This document shows, one piece after another, positions 1 to 9,096 of a stretch of 32,406 bases of DNA; the stretch's first letter is position 1; every line of letters begins with the position of its first letter. The notes beneath the pieces are model-generated. The model was not told where the DNA came from and made no database searches. It saw only the letters and a list, made by a program, of their open reading frames with translations. The stretch covers positions 1 through 32,406 of the forward strand of contig SHZF01000050.1 in NCBI GenBank assembly GCA_009692425.1, read 5' to 3'. Made by a program: the position numbers and the translations under genes. The DNA is from Myxococcales bacterium. GTDB lineage: Bacteria; Myxococcota_A; UBA9042.

Positions 1-404
1 CCGCCTCCGCCGGCAGTGGGCCAGCACGAACTGGGGGATATCCGGAGAAACGCCTAGCCATCAGGTAGATGCGCAAGAGATCGTCACCGCGTCTGCGACG
101 CAGACACGCGCACGGCGGCACCCTGTGGTGGCAATGCTGCGGGGCGGTCACCGTGATCGTGCTCCGCTCCGTGCGCCGGGCATGACCGCGGAGTAGAGCG
201 CGGTCCGCGCGGCGGATGCGCCATGGGTGCGATTGTCTGGCTTGTGGGGCGGGGTGGTTGTCCCGGGGGGCGCCCTCGATCCGATCTGCGCCCAGGCCCC
301 CAGGCAACTGGCTGCCCGCTGATCGGAGTGGTAGCTTGCGGCGCCGCGCGGGCGCTCCCGGACCAGTGACCAAGAGCACCAGCCGCCGACCGCGAGGAGC
401 GCCC
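1..404. other. Left-edge stretch without a supportable gene
   Basis: No reading frame here combines a start, a ribosome binding site and convincing protein-like sequence. One plus-strand frame entering from the left edge stops at 55-57 and another runs to about 195, so the 3' end of a truncated gene could be present, but neither frame is recognisable. The open frames on both strands across 148-404 look like by-products of high GC. The last 10-15 bases carry the GAGGAG ribosome binding site of the next gene. Confidence 0.4.
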
Positions 405-1316
405 ATGCCAATGCGACGCCTTTTGGTCACCGCCCTGATCGGCGCGGCTGCGCTCGGCTGTTCGGCGCCCATCACCTACGGCCAGTCGGCCGAAGTCCTC
501 GGCAAGGGCAAAGTCCAGGTCGCTCTCGGAGTCGGCATGTCGGCCTCCACGAGCGCAGTCACCTTGTTGGACGAAGCCGTCTCGCAGATGAAGGTGCTGC
601 ACGGGCGGGCCCAATCCCCGGACTGCAAGGCGGACAAGACGAAGTGCGTGCAGGCGTCGCAACTCGATGGCATCGTTCGCGCCGCGTACACCGCGGGATT
701 TGCGGGTCTGGTCGAGCCGGTCTTGGACCTGTCTGCCAAGTACGGCATCGCGCAAGACCTCGCCATCGGTGGCCGCCTGACGACGGGCGCCAAGCGACTC
801 GATGTCGATTGGCAGGCCTTCCGCACCGACGGCTGGGCCGGCGCCTTGACGCTGTCGTACACCTACCAGAAAGGCGAAGCGCCGTTCGTGCAGAGCATCC
901 TCGACAAGATCATGCTCGATGATTTTACGCGGCACTACGTGGAAGCCGTGTTCGCCGCCGGCAAGCGCTTCAGCGACTGGGGCTGGCTGTCCTTCGGGCC
1001 GCGCCTCGGCATGTCGAAGTACCACATCGACATGAAGACCGGGATCGACCTGCCTTTCTTCGACGATCTCGGGATCCGCGACCCGGCCTCGCAGGCCATG
1101 CAGGGCGCCATCAATTCGCTGCCGCAGACCGACGCCGACGGCACCGCACTGGCCGCCGGCGGATTCGTCAATTTCTTCGCGGGTTGGAAATACGTGTGGC
1201 TGGGTGCTGAGCTGTCGGGCGTCTACCACCGCTCCACGGCGACGGTGCTCGGCAAGAAGGAAACGATGGGGGCGCTGCAGTTGCAGCCGTCGCTCCTTCT
1301 GTTGACGCGGTTCTAG
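405..1316 (+). CDS. Putative outer-membrane beta-barrel protein
   Basis: I do not recognise a named family. The start at 405 is chosen because GAGGAG lies 5 bases upstream and the protein then opens with a basic n-region (MPMRR) and a hydrophobic stretch ending ALGCS, an export signal that could be a weak lipobox. The open frame extends 63 codons further upstream, but that part has no protein-like character. The 303-residue product has alternating polar/hydrophobic strands rich in Gly, Tyr and Trp and ends in Leu-Thr-Arg-Phe. A C-terminal Phe is typical of BAM-assembled outer-membrane proteins. The next gene starts about 80 bases on, has the same strand and also ends in Phe, so co-transcription is possible. 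Function unknown; barrel assignment is inference. Confidence 0.6.
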   Translation: MPMRRLLVTALIGAAALGCSAPITYGQSAEVLGKGKVQVALGVGMSASTSAVTLLDEAVSQMKVLHGRAQSPDCKADKTKCVQASQLDGIVRAAYTAGFAGLVEPVLDLSAKYGIAQDLAIGGRLTTGAKRLDVDWQAFRTDGWAGALTLSYTYQKGEAPFVQSILDKIMLDDFTRHYVEAVFAAGKRFSDWGWLSFGPRLGMSKYHIDMKTGIDLPFFDDLGIRDPASQAMQGAINSLPQTDADGTALAAGGFVNFFAGWKYVWLGAELSGVYHRSTATVLGKKETMGALQLQPSLLLLTRF

Positions 1317-1395
1317 CCCGCCCGCGCCTTCGATTCCTGCGGTCCAGACCTCCACGTTCACGCCGCGCGTCCTTGCCAGGGACCCCTAGGACCCC

Positions 1396-2442
1396 ATGAC
1401 CACGCCGAACTTGCGTGCCAGCGGCCCTGCTCTCGTCGTCGCGGTCCTCGTGTCCGCGCCAGCGGCAGTCGCCTTCGGTCAGGCGGTCGAACCGGCAGGG
1501 GCCACGACCCCGACGGCGGCCATTCCACAACCAGCCCCTGTCGCGTCAACGGGGTGGTGGTCGACCCGCGATCTCGTCGATTACGGGATTGTGGCGGGCT
1601 CGCTTGGCGGCTTCTACGCGATCCACTCGCTGACCCCGTCGGCGCAGTCAGGCATCGGCCCGTCATTCGACGCCGCCCACCCGGCCGCCATCTTGAAGGC
1701 CGAGTTCGCCGATCAAACCGGCCGCAAGCACTTGATCGAAGACAAAGGCGAAACTGTACCCGCCGCCTATGTGGGAGCCGCCTTGCCGCTGGTGGCCGCC
1801 TGGCTCGGCCTGCAAGAAGGTCTCGCCGCGAACTCCGATGCGCGCCATTTGCACGACGTGCTGGTCGGCCTGGGCGACAGCATGGCGACGACGCTCTTCG
1901 TCACCGAAATCCTCAAGTACGAGTTTGGCAGGCTGCGGCCCGACTTTCAGGACCGGGTGCGCCGGCACTACTGCACGACCCAGAAAAGCGTAGAAATCTC
2001 GTGTACCGGTGCCGAAGTGCCGCTCGACGCCGACCCCGCCAAGGCCGACAAGGTCTTTGCCGATGGCAGACGCAGTTTCCCGTCTGGCCACAGTTCGACG
2101 TCGTTCGTGCTGGCGACCTACGCCGGCCTGGTTACGGGTGGCCACCTCGTGTGGGGCGAGCGCGCCACGCCGACCACGCGCATGGTGGGCATCGCGTTGC
2201 AAGCCACGGTCTTGGGCCTCGCTGGCTTCGTGGTGTGGTCGAGGGTGGACGACGGGCGCCACAATCCGACCGACGTGCTGGCGGGATCATTGATCGGGGT
2301 TGCCATGGCCAATGTTGCGTATTGGCGGCGGTTTACTTCGAGCGGAACGTCGCGCCGTGCAGTGCGCGGCGAGCCCGGCGTGCAGGTCAGCTTGGCGCCA
2401 GGTCCAGTTCCGGCCGGGATGGGCTTCACGGTGCGGTTTTGA
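1396..2442 (+). CDS. PAP2-family phosphatase, exported
   Basis: This is a 348-residue member of the PAP2/vanadium-haloperoxidase phosphatase superfamily, which removes phosphate from lipid phosphates (phosphatidate, phosphatidylglycerol phosphate, undecaprenyl or lipid A phosphates). The three motifs are all present: K-x6-RP at about 174-182 (KYEFGRLRP), PSGH at 229-232 with the catalytic His, and SR-x5-H at 282-289. A signal peptide covers roughly residues 8-29 and hydrophobic segments lie around 60-80, 124-140 and 265-282. An insertion of about 40 residues separates motifs 1 and 2. The chain ends in VRF, as an outer-membrane protein would, which is unusual for a PAP2 enzyme. Substrate cannot be assigned; lipid A or phosphatidylglycerophosphate are the likely options. 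Confidence 0.85.
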   Translation: MTTPNLRASGPALVVAVLVSAPAAVAFGQAVEPAGATTPTAAIPQPAPVASTGWWSTRDLVDYGIVAGSLGGFYAIHSLTPSAQSGIGPSFDAAHPAAILKAEFADQTGRKHLIEDKGETVPAAYVGAALPLVAAWLGLQEGLAANSDARHLHDVLVGLGDSMATTLFVTEILKYEFGRLRPDFQDRVRRHYCTTQKSVEISCTGAEVPLDADPAKADKVFADGRRSFPSGHSSTSFVLATYAGLVTGGHLVWGERATPTTRMVGIALQATVLGLAGFVVWSRVDDGRHNPTDVLAGSLIGVAMANVAYWRRFTSSGTSRRAVRGEPGVQVSLAPGPVPAGMGFTVRF

Positions 2443-2449
2443 CGTTGAT

Positions 2450-2609
2450 CCAGCAATCCGGGCACCGCAAGCCTTCCGCGTGGCGTCGGGCTCGTCTGCG
2501 CCACCCTGTGCGTCGCGCCCGTCGGGGCCAGCAAACCCTGGACTGATTCGGAGACTTGTCGGAACGGCCTGTTCTGCAAGTCCGCCGCCAACCTGGCAAT
2601 GGGCTCCAA
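2450..2609 (+). other. Intergenic tract with a coding-like fragment
   Basis: This gap lies between the convergent PAP2 and uvrA genes. I see no clear terminator hairpin. One plus-strand frame beginning after a TGA at 2446-2448 has strong G/C third-position bias and reads like an exported protein start (LVCATLCVAPVGAS, then PWTDSETCRNGLFC), but it contains no usable start codon before that stretch and runs on antisense into uvrA. It may be a relic of a lost secreted protein or chance in a GC-rich genome. Confidence 0.25.
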
Positions 2610-5477
2610 TCAACGGGCGACGCGCGCCAACGCCGCCGCCAGCACCCGCCCTGTGTGGCTCGCTGCGACGGTCGCCACCTGCTCCGGTGTGCCAGCCGCC
2701 ACGACGCGACCGCCGCCGCCGCCGCCCTCTGGTCCCAGGTCGACCACCCAGTCCGCCGCGCGCACCAGGTCCATGTGGTGCTCGATGACCAGCACCGTGT
2801 TGCCCTTGTCGACCAACCGCTGCAGCACCTCGAGCAGCTTGCCCACGTCGTCGAAGTGCAGGCCCGTCGTCGGCTCGTCGAGCACGTACAGCGTCCGCCC
2901 CGTGCCGGGCCGCGCGAGTTCCTTGGCCAACTTGATGCGCTGGGCCTCGCCACCGGACAGCGTTGTCGAGGGCTGGCCGAGCGCGATGTAGCCCAGGCCG
3001 ACCTCGGCGAGCGTCTTCAGCACCCGGCCGATCGGCGGGTAGGCCGCAAACAGCGCGCGCGCCTCGTCGACGGTGGTGTCGAGCACGTCGGCGATGCTCT
3101 TGCCCTTCCAGCGCACGGCGAGCGTCGCCTCGTTGAAGCGGCGGCCCTTGCACACCTCGCACGGCACGTAGACGTCAGCGAGGAAGTGCATCTCGATTTT
3201 CAGCACGCCGTCGCCCGAACAGTGCTCGCAGCGGCCACCCTTGACGTTGAAACTGAAGCGCCCGGGACCATAGCCCGCCATGCGCGCGTCCGGTAGCCCC
3301 GCGAACACCTCGCGGATCAGGTCCCACAGCTTGGTGTACGTGGCCGGATTCGAGCGCGGCGTGCGGCCGATCGGTTGCTGGTCGACCTCGATGACCTTGT
3401 CGAACGCTGCGACGCCCTCGACGCCGTCATGGGCGCCGACGGTGTGGGTGGCCCGATGCAGCCGGTTTTGCAGCGTCGGCAGCAAGATGTCGTGCACGAG
3501 TGTCGACTTGCCTGCGCCGGACACGCCGGTGATCGCTGTCAGGCAGCCCACCGCGAGCGCCACGTCGTCGCCGCACAGGTTGTGGGTACGCGGGCCGCGC
3601 ACAGTGAGCCAGCCCTTGGGCGTGCGCCGCCGCTTCGGCACGGGGAGGTGCGCCCGGCCGGACAGGTAGGCGCCTGTGCGCGACACGGGGTGAGCCATCA
3701 CGGTCGCCACGCTGCCCGCCGCCACGACCTCGCCGCCATGCACGCCAGCGCCGGGGCCGAAATCGACCAGCCAATCCGCGGCCAGCAGCGTGTCTTCGTC
3801 ATGTTCGACGACCAGCACGGTATTGCCCAGGTCGCGCAGGCGCTGCAAGGTCTGCACCAGTCGCTGGCTGTCGCGCGGGTGCAGGCCGATGCTCGGCTCG
3901 TCGAGGATGTAGAGCACGCCCGTCAGTTCCGAGCCGACCTGCGATGCCAGCCGGATGCGCTGCGCCTCGCCGCCCGACAGCGTGGCGCCGCCCCGATCCA
4001 GCGTCAGGTAGCCGAGGCCGACGTGGACGAGGAAGCCGAGGCGCCCCAAGATTTCCTTGCGCATCTCGGCGGCAATCAGCGCCTGCGTGGGCGGCAGTTC
4101 GACATCGCGCAGCCAGTCGCGTGCCGTCTCGACTGCGAGCGCCGTGAATTCGCTCAGCGTGCGCTGGCCCACCTTGACCGCGCGCACCTCCGGCTTGAGC
4201 CGGGCACCACCGCACGCATCGCACGCCGCAACCACGAAGAACTTCTGGTACTGCTCGCGCATGTAGTCCGATTGCGTCTCCTTCCAGCGCCGCTCCAATT
4301 GCGGGATCGCGCCCTCGAATTTCGTCGCCCACGAGCCGGCGCCGTGCTTGCCCTCCCACTTGATCTGCACGCGCTCGTCGGTGCCGTACAGCACCAACCG
4401 GCGGTGCGCGGCCGTCATGGCCTGCCACGGCTGGTCGAGGTCGATACCGTGCGAGGCCACCAGGCCGTCGAGGATGCGTCCGGTCCACGAGCCGACATCG
4501 GCCACCGTGTTCCACGCCTCGATCGCGCCCTGCCGCAGCGACTTCGACTCGTCGGGGACGACTGCGCGCGCGTCGATCTTCATCGCAAAACCGAGCCCCT
4601 TGCAGTCGGGGCACGCGCCGAGCGGGCTGTTGAACGAAAAGCTCAGGGGCACCAACGCCTCGAAGCTGCGGTCGCATGCGGTGCAGTAAAGCGCCTCGCT
4701 GAACGCCTTTTCGGTCCACGGCAGGGCGTCGGGGTCGTCGCCGTCGCGCACCACCACGGCGACATCGAGGCGCCCCTTGCCGAGCCGCAGCGCCGTCTCG
4801 ATGGAGTCGATCAGCCGGCGCCGCTCGTCGGGCCGCACGACTGCGCGATCGACCACGAGATCGACGTCGTGCTTCTTGTTCTTGTCGAGCGCGAGGCCCG
4901 CCGCGAGTTCGACGACGGCGCCATCGATGCGGGCGCGCGGCAGGCCCTGTTGCAGAGCGTCTTCGAAGGTGTCCTGGAACGTGCCCTTGCGCTGGCGGGC
5001 CACAGGCGCGAGCACGAGCACGCGGGTGCCGCTGGGCAGTTCCATCAGGGCGTCGGCGATCTGGGCCGGCTCCTGCTTGCCGACCGCCGCACCGCACCCC
5101 GGACAGTGCTGCTGGCCGACGCGCGCCCACAGCACGCGCAGGTAGTCGTAGACCTCGGTGATCGTGCCGACGGTAGAGCGCGGATTGGAGCCGGCCGATT
5201 TCTGCTCGATGGCGATCGTCGGCGACAGGCCGCTGAGCCGATCGTAGACGGGCTTGTCCATCTGGCCGAGGAACTGGCGCGCATACGCCGACAGCGACTC
5301 GACGTAGCGGCGCTGGCCTTCGGCGTACAGCGTGTCGAAGGCGAGCGACGACTTGCCAGACCCCGACGGCCCGGAGAACACGATCAGCTTGTGTTTGGGC
5401 AGCGTGAGGTTGACGTGCTTGAGGTTGTGCTGGGCGGCGCCCGAGATCGTGATGGCGTCGCGCGGGTGGGCGCTCAT
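2610..5477 (-). CDS. uvrA: UvrABC excinuclease subunit A
   Basis: UvrA is the ATPase that scans DNA for bulky lesions and loads UvrB in nucleotide excision repair. Both ABC modules are intact. Walker A boxes are GPSGSGKSS at about residue 36 and GVSGAGKST near 650. Signature motifs LSGGEAQR occur near 500 and 840, followed by Walker B segments ILDEPSIGLH and VLDEPTTGLH. A zinc-finger cysteine set (CTAC...CPDC) lies near 270-295, and the C-terminal zinc module (CEHC...CEVC) near 745-778. The open frame continues 98 codons upstream of 5477, but the family begins just before the ISGAAQHNLK segment and the resulting 955 residues match usual UvrA length, so 5477 is preferred; 5534 is an alternative. 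No strong ribosome binding site is visible. It stands alone on its strand. Confidence 0.95.
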   Translation of the reverse strand: MSAHPRDAITISGAAQHNLKHVNLTLPKHKLIVFSGPSGSGKSSLAFDTLYAEGQRRYVESLSAYARQFLGQMDKPVYDRLSGLSPTIAIEQKSAGSNPRSTVGTITEVYDYLRVLWARVGQQHCPGCGAAVGKQEPAQIADALMELPSGTRVLVLAPVARQRKGTFQDTFEDALQQGLPRARIDGAVVELAAGLALDKNKKHDVDLVVDRAVVRPDERRRLIDSIETALRLGKGRLDVAVVVRDGDDPDALPWTEKAFSEALYCTACDRSFEALVPLSFSFNSPLGACPDCKGLGFAMKIDARAVVPDESKSLRQGAIEAWNTVADVGSWTGRILDGLVASHGIDLDQPWQAMTAAHRRLVLYGTDERVQIKWEGKHGAGSWATKFEGAIPQLERRWKETQSDYMREQYQKFFVVAACDACGGARLKPEVRAVKVGQRTLSEFTALAVETARDWLRDVELPPTQALIAAEMRKEILGRLGFLVHVGLGYLTLDRGGATLSGGEAQRIRLASQVGSELTGVLYILDEPSIGLHPRDSQRLVQTLQRLRDLGNTVLVVEHDEDTLLAADWLVDFGPGAGVHGGEVVAAGSVATVMAHPVSRTGAYLSGRAHLPVPKRRRTPKGWLTVRGPRTHNLCGDDVALAVGCLTAITGVSGAGKSTLVHDILLPTLQNRLHRATHTVGAHDGVEGVAAFDKVIEVDQQPIGRTPRSNPATYTKLWDLIREVFAGLPDARMAGYGPGRFSFNVKGGRCEHCSGDGVLKIEMHFLADVYVPCEVCKGRRFNEATLAVRWKGKSIADVLDTTVDEARALFAAYPPIGRVLKTLAEVGLGYIALGQPSTTLSGGEAQRIKLAKELARPGTGRTLYVLDEPTTGLHFDDVGKLLEVLQRLVDKGNTVLVIEHHMDLVRAADWVVDLGPEGGGGGGRVVAAGTPEQVATVAASHTGRVLAAALARVAR

Positions 5478-5918
5478 CGGTTCGGGCCCAGTTGCGGGAA
5501 AGGCGGAGACGGCGGTGGCGGGCGGCGTCGGCATGGCGAGATCGGGCCGGCACAGGCCGGGGCGGGCGGGCGGAGTGTGCGTGGATACTGAACGGATGTC
5601 CAGTGTGATCGGCGCGTCGCAGTGATCGACCGACGCAATGGAGAACACCGTGAGCGTCATGTCGTGGCACTCTGGATCACCCCAGAACACCTTCGTATTG
5701 TTGTTTTTTCCGACAAGGAGCGCGGCGCCGGGCCGTGCCTCCGGGATGAAGACTTGCGCGCCGCCGAAGACGGTCTACCCGGTCACGAACAGGACGTACG
5801 TTCCCGCGTCCAGGCAGACGAAGTCGAGCTTCGACGCAAGCGGCGCAACAGCCAAGTTGCCGTCGTCGCCGATGCCGCGCGGGGTTGACGCCGCGCCGCC
5901 GGGTTGGTGGGATGAGCC
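5478..5918. other. Divergent intergenic region between uvrA and arfB
   Basis: This 441-base gap separates divergent genes and must hold the promoters for uvrA (leftward) and for arfB and the helicase (rightward). I could not find convincing -10/-35 pairs or an SOS (LexA) box. Most of the interval is occupied by the minus-strand relic described separately. A plus-strand frame from about 5622 to 5888 is also open but has poorer codon bias and a very charged, unrecognisable product. Confidence 0.5.
5583..5840 (-). pseudogene. Coding-like relic with in-frame TAG upstream of uvrA
   Basis: On the minus strand, sequence from about 5840 to 5583 reads as one frame with strong G/C third-position bias and beta-sandwich-like text: LDFVCLDAGTYVLFVTG, then a TAG at 5775-5777, then TVFGGAQVFIPEARPGAAP, VGKNNNTKVFWGDPECHD and LTVFSIASVDHCDAPITLD. 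The frame has no stop of its own and merges into the uvrA frame. The simplest reading is the remains of a secreted protein broken by a nonsense mutation and trimmed at both ends. A chance open frame, or a leader of uvrA, cannot be excluded. The family is not recognised. Confidence 0.4.
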
Positions 5919-6344
5919 ATGACCGACCTCCCCATCCGCCCCGGCCTGACCCTGCCCGCCGCGCTGCTGGAATGGACCGCCGTGCGCGCTTCTGGGCCCG
6001 GTGGCCAGCACGTCAACCGCACATCGACCCGCGTCGAACTGCGCTTCGACCTCGCCAACTGCGCCGAACTGGACGACGGCGCCAAGGCCCGCGTGCGCCG
6101 CTTGGCCGGCCGCCGCCTCGATGCCGACGGCAAGGTGCTGCTGACGAGCCAGTTGACGCGCAGCCAGGACCGCAACCTCGATGACGCGCGGACCCGGTTG
6201 GCCGAACTGGTGGCGCGCGCGTTGGAGCCACCGGTCAAGCGGGTGGCGACGCGGCCGGGCAAGGCGGCAAAGCGGCGCCGGGTCGAGGACAAGCGGCGCC
6301 AAGGCGAGCGGAAGCGGGAGCGCGGCAGTGCCGACGAGCCATGA
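5919..6344 (+). CDS. arfB: Alternative ribosome-rescue factor ArfB (YaeJ/ICT1-like peptidyl-tRNA hydrolase)
   Basis: ArfB enters the A site of ribosomes stalled on non-stop mRNA and hydrolyses the peptidyl-tRNA without a stop codon. The 141-residue protein has the class I release-factor catalytic core with the GGQ tripeptide in ASGPGGQHVNR near residues 28-38. It lacks the codon-recognition domains of RF1/RF2, and it ends in a long Lys/Arg-rich tail (about 108-137). In the family that tail lies in the empty mRNA channel. Length matches the family (about 140). The ATG at 5919 directly follows a plus-strand stop region and needs no extension. The helicase gene starts 25 bases downstream on the same strand, suggesting co-transcription of two RNA/translation genes. 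Confidence 0.9.
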   Translation: MTDLPIRPGLTLPAALLEWTAVRASGPGGQHVNRTSTRVELRFDLANCAELDDGAKARVRRLAGRRLDADGKVLLTSQLTRSQDRNLDDARTRLAELVARALEPPVKRVATRPGKAAKRRRVEDKRRQGERKRERGSADEP

Positions 6345-6369
6345 CCCCACCGCCGCGCGCGAGCCCGTC

Positions 6370-9042
6370 ATGACTGCTCCACCCGACGTGAGCACCGCGC
6401 TTGGCCCGACCCCCACGCCGGCCTCGGCCACGCTTGCCGAACTCCTGCCCGCCACTTGCACGCCATCGACGCTGCTCGACGCCTTTCTCACCTGGACCAC
6501 CGCGCGCGGCCTGACCCTGCATACGCACCAGGAAGAGGCTCTGCTCGCGCTCGCCGAAGGCCATCATCTCGTGCTGGCGACGCCCACGGGCTCGGGCAAG
6601 TCGTTGGTCGCCACAGCCCTGCACTTCTTCGCGCTCGGCCGCCGCGAGCGCAGCGTGTACACGTCGCCGGTCAAGGCGCTCGTCAACGAGAAGTTCTTCC
6701 AACTCTGTCACGACTTCGGCCCGGCATGCGTGGGGCTCGCCACCGGCGACGCGAGCGTGAACCGCGACGCCCCCATCTTGTGCTGCACCGCCGAAATCCT
6801 GGCGAACGACTGCCTGCGCCGCGGGGCCGACGCCGACTTCGACCAGGTCGTGATGGACGAGTTCCACTGGTACGCCGACAGGGACCGCGGCATGGCGTGG
6901 CAGGTGCCGCTGCTCGTGCTGGAGCACGCGACGTTCCTGCTGATGTCGGCGACGCTGGGCGACACCACGACGCTGCAAGCCGACCTCGCCCGCCGCAGCG
7001 GTCGCCCGGTGGCCGTGGTCACATCTGCCCACCGGCCGGTGCCCTTGCACTTCTCGTACAGCGACGTGCCGCTGCTCGATCAGGTGCAGGACCTGCTCAA
7101 AGAAGGCAAGGCGCCCGCCTACGTCGTACACTTCAGCCAGCGCGAGGCGACGGAGACGGCCGCCGCCCTGCTGTCCGTGCCGGTCGCCGACAAGGAGGGC
7201 AAGCGCGCGATTGCGGCCGCCCTGCGCGAAGAACGCTGGCCGACGCCCTACGGCAAGGACTTGCGCCGCCTGCTGCTGCACGGCGTCGGCGTGCACCACG
7301 GCGGCCTGCTGCCGCGCTACCGCCGCACAGTCGAGCGCCTCGGGCAACAGGGACTGCTGCCAGTAATTTGCGGCACCGACACGCTCGGCGTCGGCGTCAA
7401 CCTGCCCCTGCGCACGGTGTTGCTGACGAAGCTGTGCAAGTTCGACGGCGAGCACGCCCGCCTGCTGCAGGTGCGCGAACTGCTCCAGATCGCGGGCCGC
7501 GCGGGGCGCATGGGTTTCGACACCGAGGGCTTCGTCGTCTCGCAAGCGCCCGAGCACGTCATCTGGAACCGCCGGCAGGAAGCGAAGACCGCCAAGGACG
7601 GCCGCCCCAAAGCCTTCGTGCGTCAGAAGCCGCCTGAGCGCGGCTTCGTGCTGTGGACGCGCGACACGTTCGACAAACTCGTCACCGGCAAGCCCGAAGT
7701 GCTGGCGTCGGTGTTCCGCATCGAGGCCGGCCACTTGATGACGGTGCTGCACCGCGGCCAAGGCGTGGGACCGCTGTGCCAGTTGATCGGCAAGAGCCAC
7801 GAGCGGCCCTACGTGCAACTGCAACTGCGCCGAGACCTGGCGCGCCTGTTCCGCTCGCTGCGGCTGGCGGGCGTCGTGACCTTGGTGCCCCGCGCGCACA
7901 AGCCGGGGCGCGACGTCGAGGTGGCCGGCGGCCTACAGCGCGACTTTTCGCTGCACCACACGCTGTCGCTGTGGCTGGTGGACGCGCTGCAACGGTTGCA
8001 GCACGAGTACGCCGCCGCCGCCCGCCTCGACATGGACGAGTCGTACGCGCTCGACGTGGTCGGCCTGTGCGAGGCGATCCTGGAGAATCCGACGGCGATC
8101 CTGTTGCGCCAGCAGAGCCGCGCGAAGGGCGAACTGGTGGCGGCGCTGAAGGCCGACGGCGTGCCCTATGAGGAGCGTATGGAGCGCCTGGAGCACGTGA
8201 CCTGGCCGAAACCGAACGCCGACTGGATCTACGCGACCTTCGAGGACTTCTGTGTGCGCCACCCCTGGGTCGCGCACGAGGCGATCCGGCCCAAGGCGGT
8301 CGCGCGCGAGATGGCCGACGTGTTCACCACGTTCGAGGACTACGTCAAGGACCTCGACCTCGAGCCGATGGAGGGCGTGCTGCTGCGCCACTTGTCACAA
8401 GTCTGGCGCACGCTGCAGCAGAACGTGCCGGAAGCGCGCAAGACCGAGGCCGTGCACGCCATCATCGGCTGGCTGCGGGCGCTGATCGGCCGGGTCGACA
8501 GTTCGCTGGTGCAGGAATGGGAAGCGCTGGCGGACCCCGAGGCGGCGGCGCAACGGCTGCTGGCATTGCAGACCGGCCCTGTGCAAACGGTCGCGGTCGA
8601 TGTGGCGCGCGACGTCAAGGCCTTTCACGCCCGGCTGCGCGCCGAATTGCGGCTGGTGATGCGGGCATTGGCGCTGGGCCAGTGGGAACAAGCCGCCGCC
8701 GGGTTCTGGCAAGGAGGCCCGGCCGCAACCGATGCCGAATCTGCCGGAGAGGCGGGCGACGGTGCGACGTGGGCCGGCGGCATCGACCCCGACACGTTGC
8801 GGGCGGCGGTGGCGCGTTTCGTGGCGGAGCACGGGCCGCTGACGTTCGCGGCGCAGGCCAGGCTGGGCGACGCCGTGCAGATCGCAGGGCAGGGGCGGCG
8901 CCGCTGGCGAGTGCTGCAGACGTTGTATGCCGGCGGCGACGACACCGGCTGGCGACTGGAGGCGGGGGTGGACTTGACGGGCGACGCGGGCGGCGATGGT
9001 CCGCTGTTGCGGTGGGTGGGGCTGGGTCCGGGCGGTACTTGA
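6370..9042 (+). CDS. Ski2-like DEAD/DEAH-box RNA helicase, DUF3516 type
   Basis: This 890-residue protein is an SF2 helicase. Motif I is ATPTGSGKS near residue 75, motif II is the DEFH variant (VVMDEFHWYADRDRG), and motif III is LLMSATL. The second RecA domain carries the arginine motif IAGRAGRMGFDTEG preceded by CGTDTLGVGVNLP. The DEFHWYAD...AWQVPL block and the long C-terminal half resemble the DUF3516 RNA-helicase family, best known from actinobacteria; that assignment is from memory of the family. The C-terminal end (RRRWRVLQTLYAGG...VDLTG) matches where such proteins finish, so it looks complete. The start at 6370 is the first ATG; a GTG at 6328 within arfB is an alternative. RNA unwinding or remodelling is likely; substrate unknown. 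Confidence 0.85.
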   Translation: MTAPPDVSTALGPTPTPASATLAELLPATCTPSTLLDAFLTWTTARGLTLHTHQEEALLALAEGHHLVLATPTGSGKSLVATALHFFALGRRERSVYTSPVKALVNEKFFQLCHDFGPACVGLATGDASVNRDAPILCCTAEILANDCLRRGADADFDQVVMDEFHWYADRDRGMAWQVPLLVLEHATFLLMSATLGDTTTLQADLARRSGRPVAVVTSAHRPVPLHFSYSDVPLLDQVQDLLKEGKAPAYVVHFSQREATETAAALLSVPVADKEGKRAIAAALREERWPTPYGKDLRRLLLHGVGVHHGGLLPRYRRTVERLGQQGLLPVICGTDTLGVGVNLPLRTVLLTKLCKFDGEHARLLQVRELLQIAGRAGRMGFDTEGFVVSQAPEHVIWNRRQEAKTAKDGRPKAFVRQKPPERGFVLWTRDTFDKLVTGKPEVLASVFRIEAGHLMTVLHRGQGVGPLCQLIGKSHERPYVQLQLRRDLARLFRSLRLAGVVTLVPRAHKPGRDVEVAGGLQRDFSLHHTLSLWLVDALQRLQHEYAAAARLDMDESYALDVVGLCEAILENPTAILLRQQSRAKGELVAALKADGVPYEERMERLEHVTWPKPNADWIYATFEDFCVRHPWVAHEAIRPKAVAREMADVFTTFEDYVKDLDLEPMEGVLLRHLSQVWRTLQQNVPEARKTEAVHAIIGWLRALIGRVDSSLVQEWEALADPEAAAQRLLALQTGPVQTVAVDVARDVKAFHARLRAELRLVMRALALGQWEQAAAGFWQGGPAATDAESAGEAGDGATWAGGIDPDTLRAAVARFVAEHGPLTFAAQARLGDAVQIAGQGRRRWRVLQTLYAGGDDTGWRLEAGVDLTGDAGGDGPLLRWVGLGPGGT

Positions 9043-9096
9043 GGAACTGCCCTGGGTCGCAGAGCATCTCTCCTGCACACTGAGTTGCGCGTGGTG

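Noticed and set aside
3375-5591. 738-codon plus-strand open frame opposite uvrA
   Set aside because: Shadow of uvrA; the uvrA motifs are on the other strand.
5661-5677. TGGCAC-like element as a sigma-54 promoter
   Set aside because: The TGGCAC is not followed by a TTGC at the required spacing.
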